The notes under the pieces are model-generated. The model was not told the origin of the DNA. It ran no database searches and worked only from the letters and a program-made list of their open reading frames with translations. Positions 1-9,667 of a stretch of 64,000 nucleotides of DNA are shown piece by piece. Positions within the stretch are counted from its first letter, which is position 1. The number at the start of each line of letters is the position of its first letter. Made by a program: the position numbers and the translations under genes. Origin of the DNA: CAWDJT01 sp963828705 (GTDB taxonomy: Bacteria; Desulfobacterota; Syntrophobacteria; Syntrophobacterales; Syntrophobacteraceae); the NCBI GenBank assembly GCA_963828705.1, contig CAWHGA010000038.1, positions 1 through 64,000 of the forward strand, read 5' to 3'.

Positions 1-150
1 ATACATAGGTCTCTGGGAAATTAAACCCGAGAGGGATACGTAGAGCGCCATAGGGCGGATTGGAGGATTTCGGGTTGTTTTTTACCAGAGGTGGGATCGA
101 TTTTTTCCGTGAGAAGGTGTGGAAGGGGGCGAGCAGGGCTCTTTGATGGC

Positions 151-188
151 AAACAGGGAAAGAGACATATTCTCTTTCCCTGTTTTTA
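151..188 (+). terminator. Rho-independent terminator of a gene left of the window
   Basis: A perfect 15-bp stem (151-165 paired with 171-185, loop CATAT) runs into a T-rich tail (183-188). No gene is visible upstream inside the window, so it probably ends transcription of a plus-strand gene that lies before position 1. Confidence 0.85.
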
Positions 189-862
189 TAGTCTTTGTTT
201 TCTCTGTTTATCCCTCAATATCACCAGGGGAAAAATTTTCGTTCACATCGTTATATTTTCCCTTAAGGTGAGGCCAAAGGCAGCTGGATTTACGCCTGCG
301 CTGGAATCACCCATAGCGTAACCTGTTGTCGTTCCAGTGCCGGCGGGAATCCAGGAAGCTTGGGAAGACTTCCTCGACATGACCACCGTGAAAGCCATCT
401 TTACCTGCGGTGCCGGTGCCTCCAGCCACCAGTTCTCCTCCGGCTCCCATGCGGAAGGCCGCACCACAGCTAAGGTCGGCGATTGCCTACATCCTGAACA
501 ACAAAACGGCTCCCAACGTGTCCGATGCGACCATCGATTCACCGCAGAGGACGGAGAACACTGAGAACCCATGAGGGTTTTCTGTCCGTAGAGGGGCACG
601 AACTGTCCGGAGTGGACGATTTCCTCATGTTTTCAGTATCCTCCGCGATCTCTGCGTACTCTGCGGTGAATGCTTACCCCACCCGGACGCTAAAATCTAC
701 TCGACGACCTCCCCGAATTTAGAGTTGAAAATGTTTTCTCAGTTGGGTTAGTTTGAAAACTTTCTCTAGAGCCCTCAAGTCTGTGCACCAGGAGGGATCT
801 GGGAACGACGGACAACAGCACGATCCCAAGAGGATTATCAAATTGACCACGGAGGAGATTCT
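189..862. other. Intergenic region without a supported gene
   Basis: About 670 bases separate the terminator from the qmoA-like gene. The only structure I can support is the palindromic repeat at 538-670. Short open frames here have no recognisable domain and no ribosome binding site. The last 140 bases probably hold the promoter of the qmo-like operon, but no convincing -35/-10 pair was found. Confidence 0.6.
538..670. repeat. Intergenic palindromic repeat with TTCACCGCAGAG ends
   Basis: The segment begins TTCACCGCAGAG and ends with the exact inverse CTCTGCGGTGAA. The inverted similarity continues inward, imperfectly, for roughly 20 more bases (ACGGAGA against TCTGCGT). The interior has no coding potential. 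Similar ends occur at 5592-5663 and 21375-21520, so this looks like a dispersed non-coding repeat family rather than a gene-specific structure. Confidence 0.7.
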
Positions 863-2130
863 ATGGCTGATGAGCTTAACGGAAACCGGAGCATTCTTGT
901 GGTGGGAAGCGGCATGAGCGGCTTGAGCGCTGCTTTGGAAGCTGCCGAAGCGGGGTTCCAGGTCTATCTGGTGGAGAAGGAACCCTATCTTGGCGGCCGG
1001 GTCGCCCGCATGAACAAGTACTTTCCCAAGCTGTGTCCACCGAGTTGCGGCCTGGAGATCAACTTCCGCCGCATCAAGAACAATCCTCTCATTCGTTTCT
1101 TCACCATGGCTGAGGTGGAAAAGATCGAGGGCGAAGCCGGGAACTTCGATGTGACCATCAAGCTTCAGCCACGGTACGTCAACGAGAAGTGCACGGGTTG
1201 TGGACAGTGTGAGGCGGCGGCGACCACGGAGATTCCCGACCCCTTCAACTACGGCCTGAGCAAAGTCAAAGCGGCCCATCTGCCTCATGAATTTGCCTTT
1301 CCCCTGCGCTATGTCCTGGCCCCGGAAGTGATCGGCACGGAAGAGGCAGCAGCATCAAGGCCGCCTGCCCCTACGATGCCGTTGATCTGGACATGAAGAC
1401 CGAGCAGTTCGATCTCAAGGTCGGTTCCATCATCTGGGCCACCGGCTGGCGGCCCTATGACGCCGAAAAGATCGGTTACTACGGTTTCGGCAAGCACAAG
1501 AACGTGATCACCAATGTCATGATGGAACGGCTTGCCTCGGCGAACGGACCCACCGCCGGCAGAATCACCCGCCCTTCGGACGGCGGGGAGGTCAAGAAGG
1601 TCGCCTTCGTCCAGTGCGCCGGGTCGCGGGATGAGAATCACCTGGCCTATTGCTCCGGGGTGTGCTGCCTGGCTTCACTGAAGCAGGCCACCTACCTTCT
1701 GGAACAGGATCCGGAGGCGCAGGCCACGATCTTCTACATCGACATCCGCGCGCTCGGCAAGTACGAGGACTTCTACACCAAGGTCCAGGCAGAGGATCGT
1801 GTGACGTTGATCAAGGGAAAGGCGGGGGAGATCACGGAAGACCCGCAGACCGGACTGGTGACCGTGCAGGTGGAAGATCAGTCCACGGGCAAGATCCTCA
1901 AGGACCAGTTCGACCTGGTAGTGCTGGCGACGGGAATGGTCCCGAGCACCGCCGTCCAGAAGATTCCGGCCGAGGTGGCCTACGACGAGAACGGGTTTGT
2001 CCTTGCCAGCCAGGCCGTGCCGGGGATCATTGGCGCCGGGTGTGTGAGAAAACCGGTGGATGTGTCGACCAGCGTCCAGGATGCGACGGCGGCAGCTCTC
2101 AAAGCCATTCAGGCGACGTGCAGGAGGTAG
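863..2130 (+). CDS. QmoA/HdrA-like FAD and iron-sulfur subunit, second copy (one frameshift)
   Basis: Flavoprotein of the QmoA/HdrA family, which relays electrons between a quinone or disulfide module and a cytoplasmic reductase. The N-terminus has the Rossmann motif GSGMSGLSAA, then GGRVARMNKYFPKLCPP and CGLEINFRRIK, which nearly match the qmoA at 59106. Start ATG 863 has GGAGGAG five bases upstream. The frame shifts once, near 1350, by what looks like one missing base; the C-terminal part from about 1355 ends at 2130. The iron-sulfur motif reads CTGCGQC followed by EAAA, so the fourth cysteine present in the other copy (CTGCAKCAEAC) is absent here. Five bases upstream of the qmoB-like gene, so co-transcribed. 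Family assignment is firm; whether it serves APS reductase or another partner is unknown. Confidence 0.85.
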
Positions 2131-2134
2131 GCAG

Positions 2135-4353
2135 ATGGAAAAGAAAATGGGCGTCTATATTTGCACCGGCTGTGGCCTTGGCGATGCACTCGAGATCGGA
2201 GCACTGGCCAAGGTGGCCACCGGTGAATACAAGGCTCCGGTCTGCAGGGAACACCCCTTCTTTGCAGTGCGGAGGGCGCTGAGTCCTGATCAGGGCCGAT
2301 CTGGAGGGAGAGGGTCAAACCATCGTGATCGCCGCCTGTTCGCCTCGGGTGATGACCGATGTCTTTGATTTCGGCCCGGACAGTTATCATGGAGCGGGTC
2401 AACCTTCGCGAACAGGTGGTCTGGTCGCATCCTGCCAACGACGAAGACACGCAGATGCTGGCCGAAGACCAGCTCCGCATGGGGCTGTCCAAGGCGAAGG
2501 AAATGGAGCCGCCGGAGCCCTTTCGTGGCGGAGGACTTCAGCAAGCGCATTCTGGTGGTGGGCGGTGGGCTGGCCGGTATGACCTCCGCCAACGAAGCGG
2601 CCAAGGCCGGCTATGAGGTGGTGCTGGTCGAAAAGAGCGACCGGCTCGGTGGCTATCTCAAAGAGGTTTTCAAGCTTCCCTCCCTCCCAGCCGCCTTATG
2701 AGGAACTCCAGGAATCCGGCTCGACAAGCTGGCCAGGAAGTGACCAACCGGGCCGGCGTGAAGATCTACCCGGCGCCCGATCGCCAGATTTCCGGCGCCC
2801 CCTGCATGTTTCGATGTGCAGATTCGACAAAATGGCGGAGAAGCCGCGGAACGGGTTGGGGCCGTAGTCCTGGCCACCGGTTCTGTCCCGTACGATGCCA
2901 GGAAGCTGGAGGACCTGGGTTACGGAAGCTCTCCGATGTCGTGACCGCGCCCCACTGGAAGCCATGTTCAAGGCCGGCAGCGTGACGCGTCCCTCCAACG
3001 GACAGCCGGTGAACAGCGTGGCCTTCGTCCTCTGCGCCGGTTCCCGTGATCCGCAGCACCTTCCCGTACTGTTCGGCCGCCTGCTGCGTGGAATCGCTCA
3101 AGCAGGCCAAGTACTTCAAAGAAGCCAATCCCGGGAATGCCGGTCTACGTCTTCTACAAGGACATCCGGGCCAACGGCAATTACGAGCTCTTCTACAAGC
3201 AGCTGCAGAAGGATGGGGTCTTCTTCGTCCGCGGGACGGTTACCGGCATTGAAGACGACGGTTCCGGCGGGCTTATGGTGGCCGCTGACGACGTGCTCAC
3301 CCGTTCGCCCATCTTGTCCGAAAGCGTGGACCTGGTCGTCCTGGCCACCGGTATGGTCCCCACGAGCGCTTTGGGTGAGCCTTTCAAGGCCCAGGCTGCC
3401 AAACCGGGAGAGGAAGAGGCAGCCGTTCCCTCCGACACCATTCTGGTGTCCAACCTGCTGAACCTGCAGTACCGGCAGGGACCGGAAATTCCGGCCCTGA
3501 AGTATGGATTTCCCGATTCCCACTTCATCTGCTTCCCCTATGAATCCCGGCGCACGGGCATCTACCCGGCCGGAACGGTGCGTGCCCCGATGGACTACGC
3601 GAGCGCCGTGGAAGATGGTACTGGCGCTGCGCTCAAGGCCATTCAGTGCGTGGAGATGACTTCCCAGGGGAAGGCCCTCCATCCGCGGGCCGGCGCGACC
3701 TGAGCTATCCGGAATTCTTCATGCAACGCTGTACCCAGTGCAAGCGCTGCACCGAGGAATGTCCGTTCGGGGCCATCAACGAAGACGAGAAGGGCAATCC
3801 CTTGCCCAATCCCACCCGCTGCCGCCGTTGCGGCGTCTGCATGGGGGCGTGTCCGGAGCGCATCATCTCCTTTAAGAACTACTCGGTGCCGATGGTCGGC
3901 AACATGATCAAGAACATCGAGGTCCCGGAAGAAGACGAAGAAAAGCCCCGGATCTTGGTACTAGCCTGTGAAAACGATGCTTATCCGGCACTGGATATGG
4001 CTGGCATTCGCCGTCTGCAGTACAATGCCTGGGTACGGATCATCCCTGTTCGTTGCCTGGGATCAATGAACCTGGTTTGGATCGCCGATGCGCTCTCCAA
4101 GGGAATCGACGGTATTCTGCTGCTGGGCTGCAAGCACGGAGACGACTATCAGTGCCATTTCGTCAAGGGCAGTGAACTGGCCAACATCCGGCTGAGCAAG
4201 ATCATGGAAACCCTTAACCGCCTCGCCCTGGAATCCGACCGGGTGTGTCTGGAACAGCTTTCCATCACGGACTACCAGCGGCTGCCGGAGATCCTCGATG
4301 GTTTCGCCGCGAGACTGGAAGCAGCTGGGCCCAACCCCTACAAAGGGTTCTAG
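2135..4353 (+). CDS. QmoB/HdrA-MvhD-like iron-sulfur flavoprotein, second copy (many frameshifts)
   Basis: Starts MEKKMGVYICTGCGLGDALE after an AGGAGG site and matches the qmoB at 60379 along its whole length. Recognisable parts in order are the HdrA-type Cys region, a second FAD motif (ILVVGGGLAGMTSANEAA), the CAGSRDPQHLPYCSAACC block, two ferredoxin motifs (CTQCKRCTEECP and CRRCGVCMGACP) and a C-terminal MvhD-like domain (LVLACENDAYPALDMAG). From 2135 to about 3140 the frame changes roughly ten times; a further shift occurs near 3695. The 3' part encodes unbroken conserved protein. Segments between shifts stay highly conserved and no substitution-type stop was seen, so local sequence error is likelier than decay, but the density exceeds that of any other gene here. 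Confidence 0.8.
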
Positions 4354-4385
4354 AACCGTGACTGTTGACTGCTGAGGAGATGCCA

Positions 4386-5549
4386 ATGGAACCGAAATCT
4401 GTCTCGTTGGAAATGAGAGACTACATCATATCGATGGGGGCGGAGACGCTCAACTGGTGCATGCAATGCGGTCTGTGCACCAACCTGTGCCCGTGGCGGC
4501 TGGTGCCGGGCGAGACCAGCGAACATTTTAACATCCGTCACATGCAACGCCTCGGACAAATGGGGATGGAAGGTTTTGAAGCCGAAGAAATCCTGTTTGC
4601 CTGCAGCACCTGCAGCATGTGCCAGAGCAACTGTCCGCGCGGCGTGAAGATTGTGGACAACGTCCGCGCCATGCGATCGAGCATCGTCGGGGCGGGCATG
4701 GCCCCGGCCAATCTGCGGCCCATTCTGGGCAGTGCCCATGCTCAGGGCAACCCCTGGTCCGGACCGCGCGACAAACGCACCGCCTGGCAGGAAGGTCTGG
4801 ATGTCCCGGCCTTCGGCCCCGACAAGGAGTACTTCCTGTTCGTCTGCTGCCATTCCTGCTACGATCCGCGCAGTACCAAGATCGCCAAGAGTATCAGTCG
4901 ATTACTCCAGCAGGCGGGTGTGAGCTTCGGGGTGATTGGTGCCGAGGAAAGCTGTTGCGGCGAAAGTGTGCGTAAGCTTGGCGATGAGGAGCTGTTCCAG
5001 AAGCTTGCCCAGGCCAATATCGAACTATTCAACGGCAAAGGCGTGAAAAAGATCATCACCACCTCGCCACACTGCCTCTGGACCTTCAATAACGAGTACC
5101 CGGAATTGGGGGGCGAGTGGGAAGTGATCCACTACACTGAATTGCTGCAGCAGTTGGTGGTTGATGGGAAGCTGTCTTTTCCCAAGGCGTTGGGCAAGAA
5201 AGTGGCCTATCACGACCCATGCTACCTGGGGCGCCACAGCCAGGTCTACGATGCGCCGCGGCAGTTGCTGGCCGGTCCGGCCGATATCCAGGTGACGGAA
5301 CTTGACCGGAATCGGGAACTGAGCCTTTGTTGCGCCGGCGGTGGTGGCCGTATCTGGGGGGAAGTGCCCATGGGTGAGCGCTTCGGCGAACTGCGCATTG
5401 CCGATGCGGTGGCTCAGGGTGCCGAGGTCCTGGCCACAGCTTGTCCCTATTGTGTGAACATGCTTACCGACGCCTGCAAGAGCCTGGACAAGCAGGATGC
5501 GTTGGAAATTGTGGAGCTTTCCGAGCTTCTTGCCGAGGCCCTTGGCTAG
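4386..5549 (+). CDS. HdrD-like (fused HdrC-HdrB) iron-sulfur subunit
   Basis: About 387 residues, intact. The N-terminal third is HdrC-like, with two four-Cys motifs, CMQCGLCTNLCP and CSTCSMCQSNCP. The C-terminal part is HdrB/HdrD-like with two CCG-type modules (ESCCGES then PHC; LCCAGGGG then ACPYC), the sites of noncubane clusters that cleave heterodisulfides in methanogen HdrB. No membrane segment is visible, so it is soluble. Start 4386 is preferred because AGGAG lies six bases upstream. It follows the qmoB-like gene by 32 bases and takes the position that membrane QmoC has in the other operon. In Gram-positive sulfate reducers, soluble HdrBC proteins replace QmoC. Inference: it couples the second QmoAB to a soluble thiol/disulfide partner such as DsrC trisulfide. 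Confidence 0.85.
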   Translation: MEPKSVSLEMRDYIISMGAETLNWCMQCGLCTNLCPWRLVPGETSEHFNIRHMQRLGQMGMEGFEAEEILFACSTCSMCQSNCPRGVKIVDNVRAMRSSIVGAGMAPANLRPILGSAHAQGNPWSGPRDKRTAWQEGLDVPAFGPDKEYFLFVCCHSCYDPRSTKIAKSISRLLQQAGVSFGVIGAEESCCGESVRKLGDEELFQKLAQANIELFNGKGVKKIITTSPHCLWTFNNEYPELGGEWEVIHYTELLQQLVVDGKLSFPKALGKKVAYHDPCYLGRHSQVYDAPRQLLAGPADIQVTELDRNRELSLCCAGGGGRIWGEVPMGERFGELRIADAVAQGAEVLATACPYCVNMLTDACKSLDKQDALEIVELSELLAEALG

Positions 5550-5591
5550 CCGGACGTAACGAGCGGCTGTTGGCCGCAACCAGGAACTACC

Positions 5592-5663
5592 TTCACCGCG
5601 AAGGGCACGAAGAGCGCGATGGACTGATCCGAAGTGTTTTTATTTGGTGTTCTTCGTGGTGAA
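5592..5663. repeat. Palindromic repeat with TTCACCGCGAAG / TTCGTGGTGAA ends
   Basis: It begins TTCACCGCGAAG and ends TCTTCGTGGTGAA, forming imperfect terminal inverted repeats around about 45 bases of non-coding spacer. It resembles the element at 538-670 in ends and intergenic position. The rest of 5550-5891 holds no supported gene. Confidence 0.6.
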
Positions 5664-5891
5664 TTCCTGCTCCAATCTGGGGGAACCCCTTGCTATCGGT
5701 AGCATGCGGGTAGTGGTCGCCAATTGATGTGGCACAAGCTCTTGCTGGATTTTGCTCGTGTGGTCCACACTTAAGGTTTCTTGGTGCTCTGTGCGGGTTT
5801 CTTAGTTCAGCAGCCACGCTGCGCTCGCATTGCTGGCTGCCTAAGCGAGTGAGTCCGTCTTTGTAAGGCCTTGTGGGGAAATCGAATTGCA

Positions 5892-6455
5892 GTGAAAGCG
5901 ACAGCCTTTTCCAGAAGGAACCTGGTCACAATTGTGATCGTTGTCCTGTTCGCCGCTGGTATTCCCATCGGATATGCACTCGATCAACATAGGACTCTCT
6001 ACCATTTCATGCCGGTAGATCCGGGGAAACTCTACAGAAGTGGTACACTCTCGCGCCGGGGCCTTGAGAAGGTACATTCAATGACCGGAATCAAGACGAT
6101 CATCAATCTCCGATCTGAGGCCGAGTTGAATGCAGGGTCCTGGTACCAAACGGAGAGAGAGTTTGCCTTGGAGAAGGGGATCAATCTCGTTAACATCCCG
6201 CTGTTCTATGACTCGCCGCCAAACAGGGACCAGGTCGAACAGTTCATGGACGTTGTGAAAAACCCCGAAATGCTGCCCGCCTTGGTCCATTGCGAGATGG
6301 GGGTCATCAGGACAGGGATGCTGGTCAGTGTCTACAAAATCGCTGTGCTTGGGGAACCAAACAGGAAAGTGTTCGAAGAACTGCCCATGTTTGGACACAG
6401 ATCCAGCAAGAGCCCCGCTTTTCAAGAGTTCATCCTCACCTTTGTCCCGAATTGA
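5892..6455 (+). CDS. Membrane-anchored dual-specificity protein phosphatase-like protein
   Basis: About 187 residues. A hydrophobic segment near residues 9-28 should anchor it or act as an uncleaved signal. The rest matches the tyrosine/dual-specificity phosphatase fold: a FMPVDPGKLYRSGTLSRRG entry motif, IKTIINLRSE, and the catalytic loop HCEMGVIRTG, which fits HCX5R with Cys as nucleophile and Arg as phosphate binder. GTG 5892 is chosen because GGGGA lies about a dozen bases upstream; a TTG at 5871 in the same frame is less likely. It stands alone between a repeat and a convergent radical SAM gene. The substrate is unknown; the topology suggests the active site faces the periplasm. Confidence 0.75.
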   Translation: MKATAFSRRNLVTIVIVVLFAAGIPIGYALDQHRTLYHFMPVDPGKLYRSGTLSRRGLEKVHSMTGIKTIINLRSEAELNAGSWYQTEREFALEKGINLVNIPLFYDSPPNRDQVEQFMDVVKNPEMLPALVHCEMGVIRTGMLVSVYKIAVLGEPNRKVFEELPMFGHRSSKSPAFQEFILTFVPN

Positions 6456-6525
6456 ACGCTTCGGTTTGCAACTTGGTTCTAAGGACGAACAAGCCTCTGC
6501 TATCGTCAGAATGGGCTTGATGCGG

Positions 6526-8137
6526 TCACGACCATCGCGCCAGGATGGCGTGATTGGATTTGAACACCGGCGGTATGGCCAGGACCCGATCCCGAATGGC
6601 GGTTTCGGCGAGAAACGTGCGTTGCAGGAAGTGGCGTGCCCGTTGCCGAGCCGACCCTTGAGTGTCTTCAAAGTCCAAATAGAGCGACAGGTCGCCGTCC
6701 TCTCCCGGGAACGGCCGAAATCGTTTGATGGCAAAGCTTTCCGGGTTAGCAGTGAGTGGGGATTCCTGGGGCAAGTTGAAAACGGCGTTGTTGAGATAAT
6801 GAATCGCCTGTTGGTGCTGCAGGATGAAATCCATGGTCTGCTGCTGGTGTTTGGTGGTCTCGCCAGGGAACCCAAAGAGGAGATAGACGTAATTGCGGAT
6901 TCCCAGGCTGGCGGTGCGATTCAGGATAGTGCCGGCGTAGTTGAGCTGGATGCCCTTGCTCATGGCCTTGAGCAGCTCAGGGGCGGCTGTTTCCAGGCCG
7001 AATTGCAGGAGCCGGCAGCCGCTTTCGGCCCACTGTTCCAGCCGACCGGCTTGAAGCAGCGACTTTTCCAGGCGCACGAAGGCATACCAACGAACCGGCC
7101 AGCTGCGTTCGCGGATGGCTGCGGCTAGCTGATCCAGGGCTTGCGGCGGGACACAACTGTCGGTTAGGTGTAGAGTCAGCGCCGGATGTTTTGTCAGGAC
7201 CTGTTCTAACACCCGCAGCCAGCTTTGGTCCTGGGCCGCCTGGTAGGGGTGGCGCTGGTAATCCGGGCAAAAAGTGCAATGTCCCCATGCGCATCCCAGG
7301 CCCAGGGCCAACGGGACAATGGGTTCCGGTGTGAAGAATTCCTTCCCCAGGATATCCTCCGGGTCCGGGCAAAACAGCTGACCCTGTGGATGGGGCACCG
7401 GCAGCCCGACAATGCGTTCCCAGGCCTCCCAGGAAGACGGTTGCAGCGAAATCACCGCATCGAAAGGGTGAAAGGGGGGCTTGTGCCAGTTCGCCCGATG
7501 CCAGCATTCCACCAGTGCGCCCCCCAGAACCAGGGGGATACGGGGTAGTTCCCGGCGAAGGATGGTGGCCATGCGTGCCGCAGCGAACACTTGGTGGAGG
7601 AAAGTCACGGAAATCCCAATAACCTGAGGCTGCATGGCGATCAGTTGGGGTACAAGGACGTTGTTCAGGTAACCATCAAAAACCGTGGTGGGTCGATCCA
7701 CGTAGGCGACCAGGTCCCGGCGCACCACTGACCGGCTGTTGCGCACCCTGAAATCCGCCAGCCCGGGCTGATCCCCGGCGAAGTCGGAAGCAGATCCTCT
7801 CAGTACGGTTTCCAGGTGTTCAACGGCCTGCCGATAACGGTCGCGATTCAGGTAGGTTGCCGGGTCACACAGAGGATTGCCGGCGCTGGTGTGTCGCAGG
7901 GCGCGCTGCAGACGCCGCCCAATGCCGCCCCGGGCGCTTTCTGTCGAGGTCATATCGGCCGCTGTGACGCCAGTTCCGGGCCGACCCGGCCCCCACAATT
8001 GGTATTGGAACCATTCCAGGTTGGCATCGATCACGGTACAGGGCAGATTCTGCGCGGCGTACCAAACGAGCCAGTGAATAGGCGCCGATGAGAGGTTCAC
8101 AGGGCTTTGCCACCGGCGGGACAATGATGGCTAGCAT
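6526..8137 (-). CDS. B12-binding radical SAM protein (one frameshift)
   Basis: About 536 residues. The N-terminus MLAIIVPPVAKPCEPLIGAY is the start of a cobalamin-binding domain. The frame then shifts near 8065, apparently by one extra base, into the long C-terminal frame that carries TVIDANLEWF and IGISVTFLHQV. The radical SAM site reads GCAWGHCTFC, a CX4CX2C spacing rather than the usual CX3CX2C, followed by typical barrel segments (CRLLQFGLETAAPELLKAMS, YVYLLFGFPGET). It starts six bases after the stop of the small gene at 8144-8389, so the two are translationally coupled. The family is broad (methyltransferases, RiPP enzymes, others) and the substrate cannot be called. Confidence 0.8.
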
Positions 8138-8143
8138 AGTGGC

Positions 8144-8389
8144 TCACCACCCGAGAGGGAATAAGGCTGTTGCATCAGACATTTCCAGGTCGCTCGCGCG
8201 AAAGCCGGGGTCGACCACTTCACGCAGATGCTGAAATAGCGGATCGGTTGCTGCCGCCACGCCCACCAGTGGTTCGCGCCAGAGGCTGCCCAAGCCCGAT
8301 TCGGCCTGCTCCCGACGGATAACCGAGGCGATTTCGGCCTGCCACCACCGGGGTGAATTTGGGGTTGACTCAGAATCGAATTCGGGCAT
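8144..8389 (-). CDS. Truncated QueG-like (COG1600) N-terminal peptide
   Basis: An 81-residue protein with a strong AGGAGG site eight bases upstream of ATG 8389. The stretch WREPLVGVAAATDPLFQHL with a following REVVDPG resembles the N-terminal 80 residues of QueG-like iron-sulfur proteins of the epoxyqueuosine reductase family, which normally continue for 150-300 more residues with ferredoxin motifs. Here a stop follows PLGW and the B12-radical SAM gene begins. Nothing downstream resembles the missing iron-sulfur part. It is either a remnant of a deletion or a stand-alone domain serving the radical SAM enzyme. The family link is from memory of motif patterns, so confidence is moderate. Confidence 0.55.
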   Translation of the reverse strand: MPEFDSESTPNSPRWWQAEIASVIRREQAESGLGSLWREPLVGVAAATDPLFQHLREVVDPGFRASDLEMSDATALFPLGW

Positions 8390-8632
8390 TGTATCCCTCC
8401 TGATATGACTGCAAATGACACGGCATGGTCAGTAATCTCCTTTCTGGGAACGCAGCGCTCTGACTCTCGCCAGAGGGATTGCCGGTGACGCCGGTTACAT
8501 CAGTAGCCTTGTCGCCAGCGGGGCGGGGGCGTAGCACCTTCCAGGTGCAAGCCGAATGAACGAAACCAGCGATCTACTCGACCCACCGGGTGGATGCAAG
8601 CGAAACCTCAAGTCCCCAACGGGAGCAAGTTT

Positions 8633-9082
8633 ATGGAATCCATTTCCATTCAGGAAAAGAAAGCGATGGCCTGGGACCGGGTGGTCACCGTGGCCATCGT
8701 GATGTTGCTCTTTCTTCCCTTACCGTTTGCCCGCTTCCAGGTGCAGCCGCAGATGTCAACTATTCTGGAACGGCCCATCATGCCCTGGAGCCGTTTCCAG
8801 ATCCGTTCCGTTTCCTATCCGCAAGGCACCCCCATGGAAGAGACTTACCAGTTCACCTGGCGGGGACAGATGCTGCGCCAATCTAAGCAGGGCTCCATGC
8901 TGCAGCGGCAGGCCACTTTCGCCATCACCCCGGTCAACGAGCCGCTTCTGCGCTGGCAGGACAACCCCGATATTCGCCTGGGAGAGCTCTACACCAATGG
9001 TGAAGTGCTCACGATCACCAGTTTCTGGCAACCGATTATCCTCTATCCGGTGCTAATGGGCTGGCAGGCGCGCAGCAAATGA
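8633..9082 (+). CDS. Membrane-anchored protein of unknown function
   Basis: About 149 residues. I chose ATG 8633 because GGGAG lies just upstream; an in-frame ATG at 8594 has no such site. A single hydrophobic segment near residues 17-32 (VTVAIVMLLFLPLPFA) anchors the protein, and the rest is probably exported. The exported part is rich in Gln, Thr and Arg with no cysteines or known motif. It is divergent from the radical SAM pair and converges on the TPR gene at 9095 with only 12 bases between stops. I do not recognise the family. Confidence 0.6.
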   Translation: MESISIQEKKAMAWDRVVTVAIVMLLFLPLPFARFQVQPQMSTILERPIMPWSRFQIRSVSYPQGTPMEETYQFTWRGQMLRQSKQGSMLQRQATFAITPVNEPLLRWQDNPDIRLGELYTNGEVLTITSFWQPIILYPVLMGWQARSK

Positions 9083-9094
9083 ACCCGGTGCCCC

Positions 9095-9667
9095 TCAGGA
9101 ATCCTGGGATGGCAGCCAATAGGGGCGGGCCAGTCGTACGCTGACTTCAATGCGGTCCGGATTGACCCCATCATCCAGCAAATCCACGACTCGTTCCAAA
9201 TCGCGGGCCATTTTATGCAAGGCGTTGTAGGTGGCTGGCAATGGCCGAAAGGCCCCGGGCAGGCGAGGGTAGTGCTGGTCAAAGTAGCTGATCGCCGTCC
9301 TGACGGTGGCGAGGCTGGTCCGGTAGTCATGTAAGGTAAGCAGCGCAACCGCGCGGTTGAAAAGGAGTCCGAGATGGGTTTCTGGTTCGTGTCCTTCGAG
9401 GTCAAGAGCCGGATCGAGGACTTGTAACGCGCGCTCGGCGGCACCGTGATGGACGTACACGTAGGCGAGGTCACGACAGAGCCGTGCCTGCAGATCGTGT
9501 AGATGATGCCTCTCGGCGACTTCCAACGCCTGTTGGTAATAGCGCAAGCCTCTGATGAACTGCCTTCGGAGACAGGCGCGGTCGCCTGCATTCATCCACA
9601 ACCGGGCTTGCTGACGGGCCTGGCAGCCCGTATCCTGAAGTACGTTCTGGTTTTTTGAATCTCTCAT
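9095..9667 (-). CDS. TPR-like helical repeat protein
   Basis: 190 residues, predicted almost entirely helical and without signal or membrane segments. Successive helix pairs look like degenerate TPR repeats (RRQFIRGLRYYQQALEVAER; FNRAVALLTLHDYRTSLATV). Its ATG overlaps the TGA of the upstream membrane-protein gene (ATGA at 9664-9667), so the two form one transcript. It probably acts as an interaction partner of that protein; no enzymatic role is suggested. Confidence 0.65.
   Translation of the reverse strand: MRDSKNQNVLQDTGCQARQQARLWMNAGDRACLRRQFIRGLRYYQQALEVAERHHLHDLQARLCRDLAYVYVHHGAAERALQVLDPALDLEGHEPETHLGLLFNRAVALLTLHDYRTSLATVRTAISYFDQHYPRLPGAFRPLPATYNALHKMARDLERVVDLLDDGVNPDRIEVSVRLARPYWLPSQDS

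Noticed and set aside
24..82. AAACCCGA ... TCGGGTT followed by T-rich sequence as a terminator
   Set aside because: The stem is only 8 bp around a loop of nearly 40 bases; the hairpin at 151-185 is far stronger and accounts for termination of the upstream gene.
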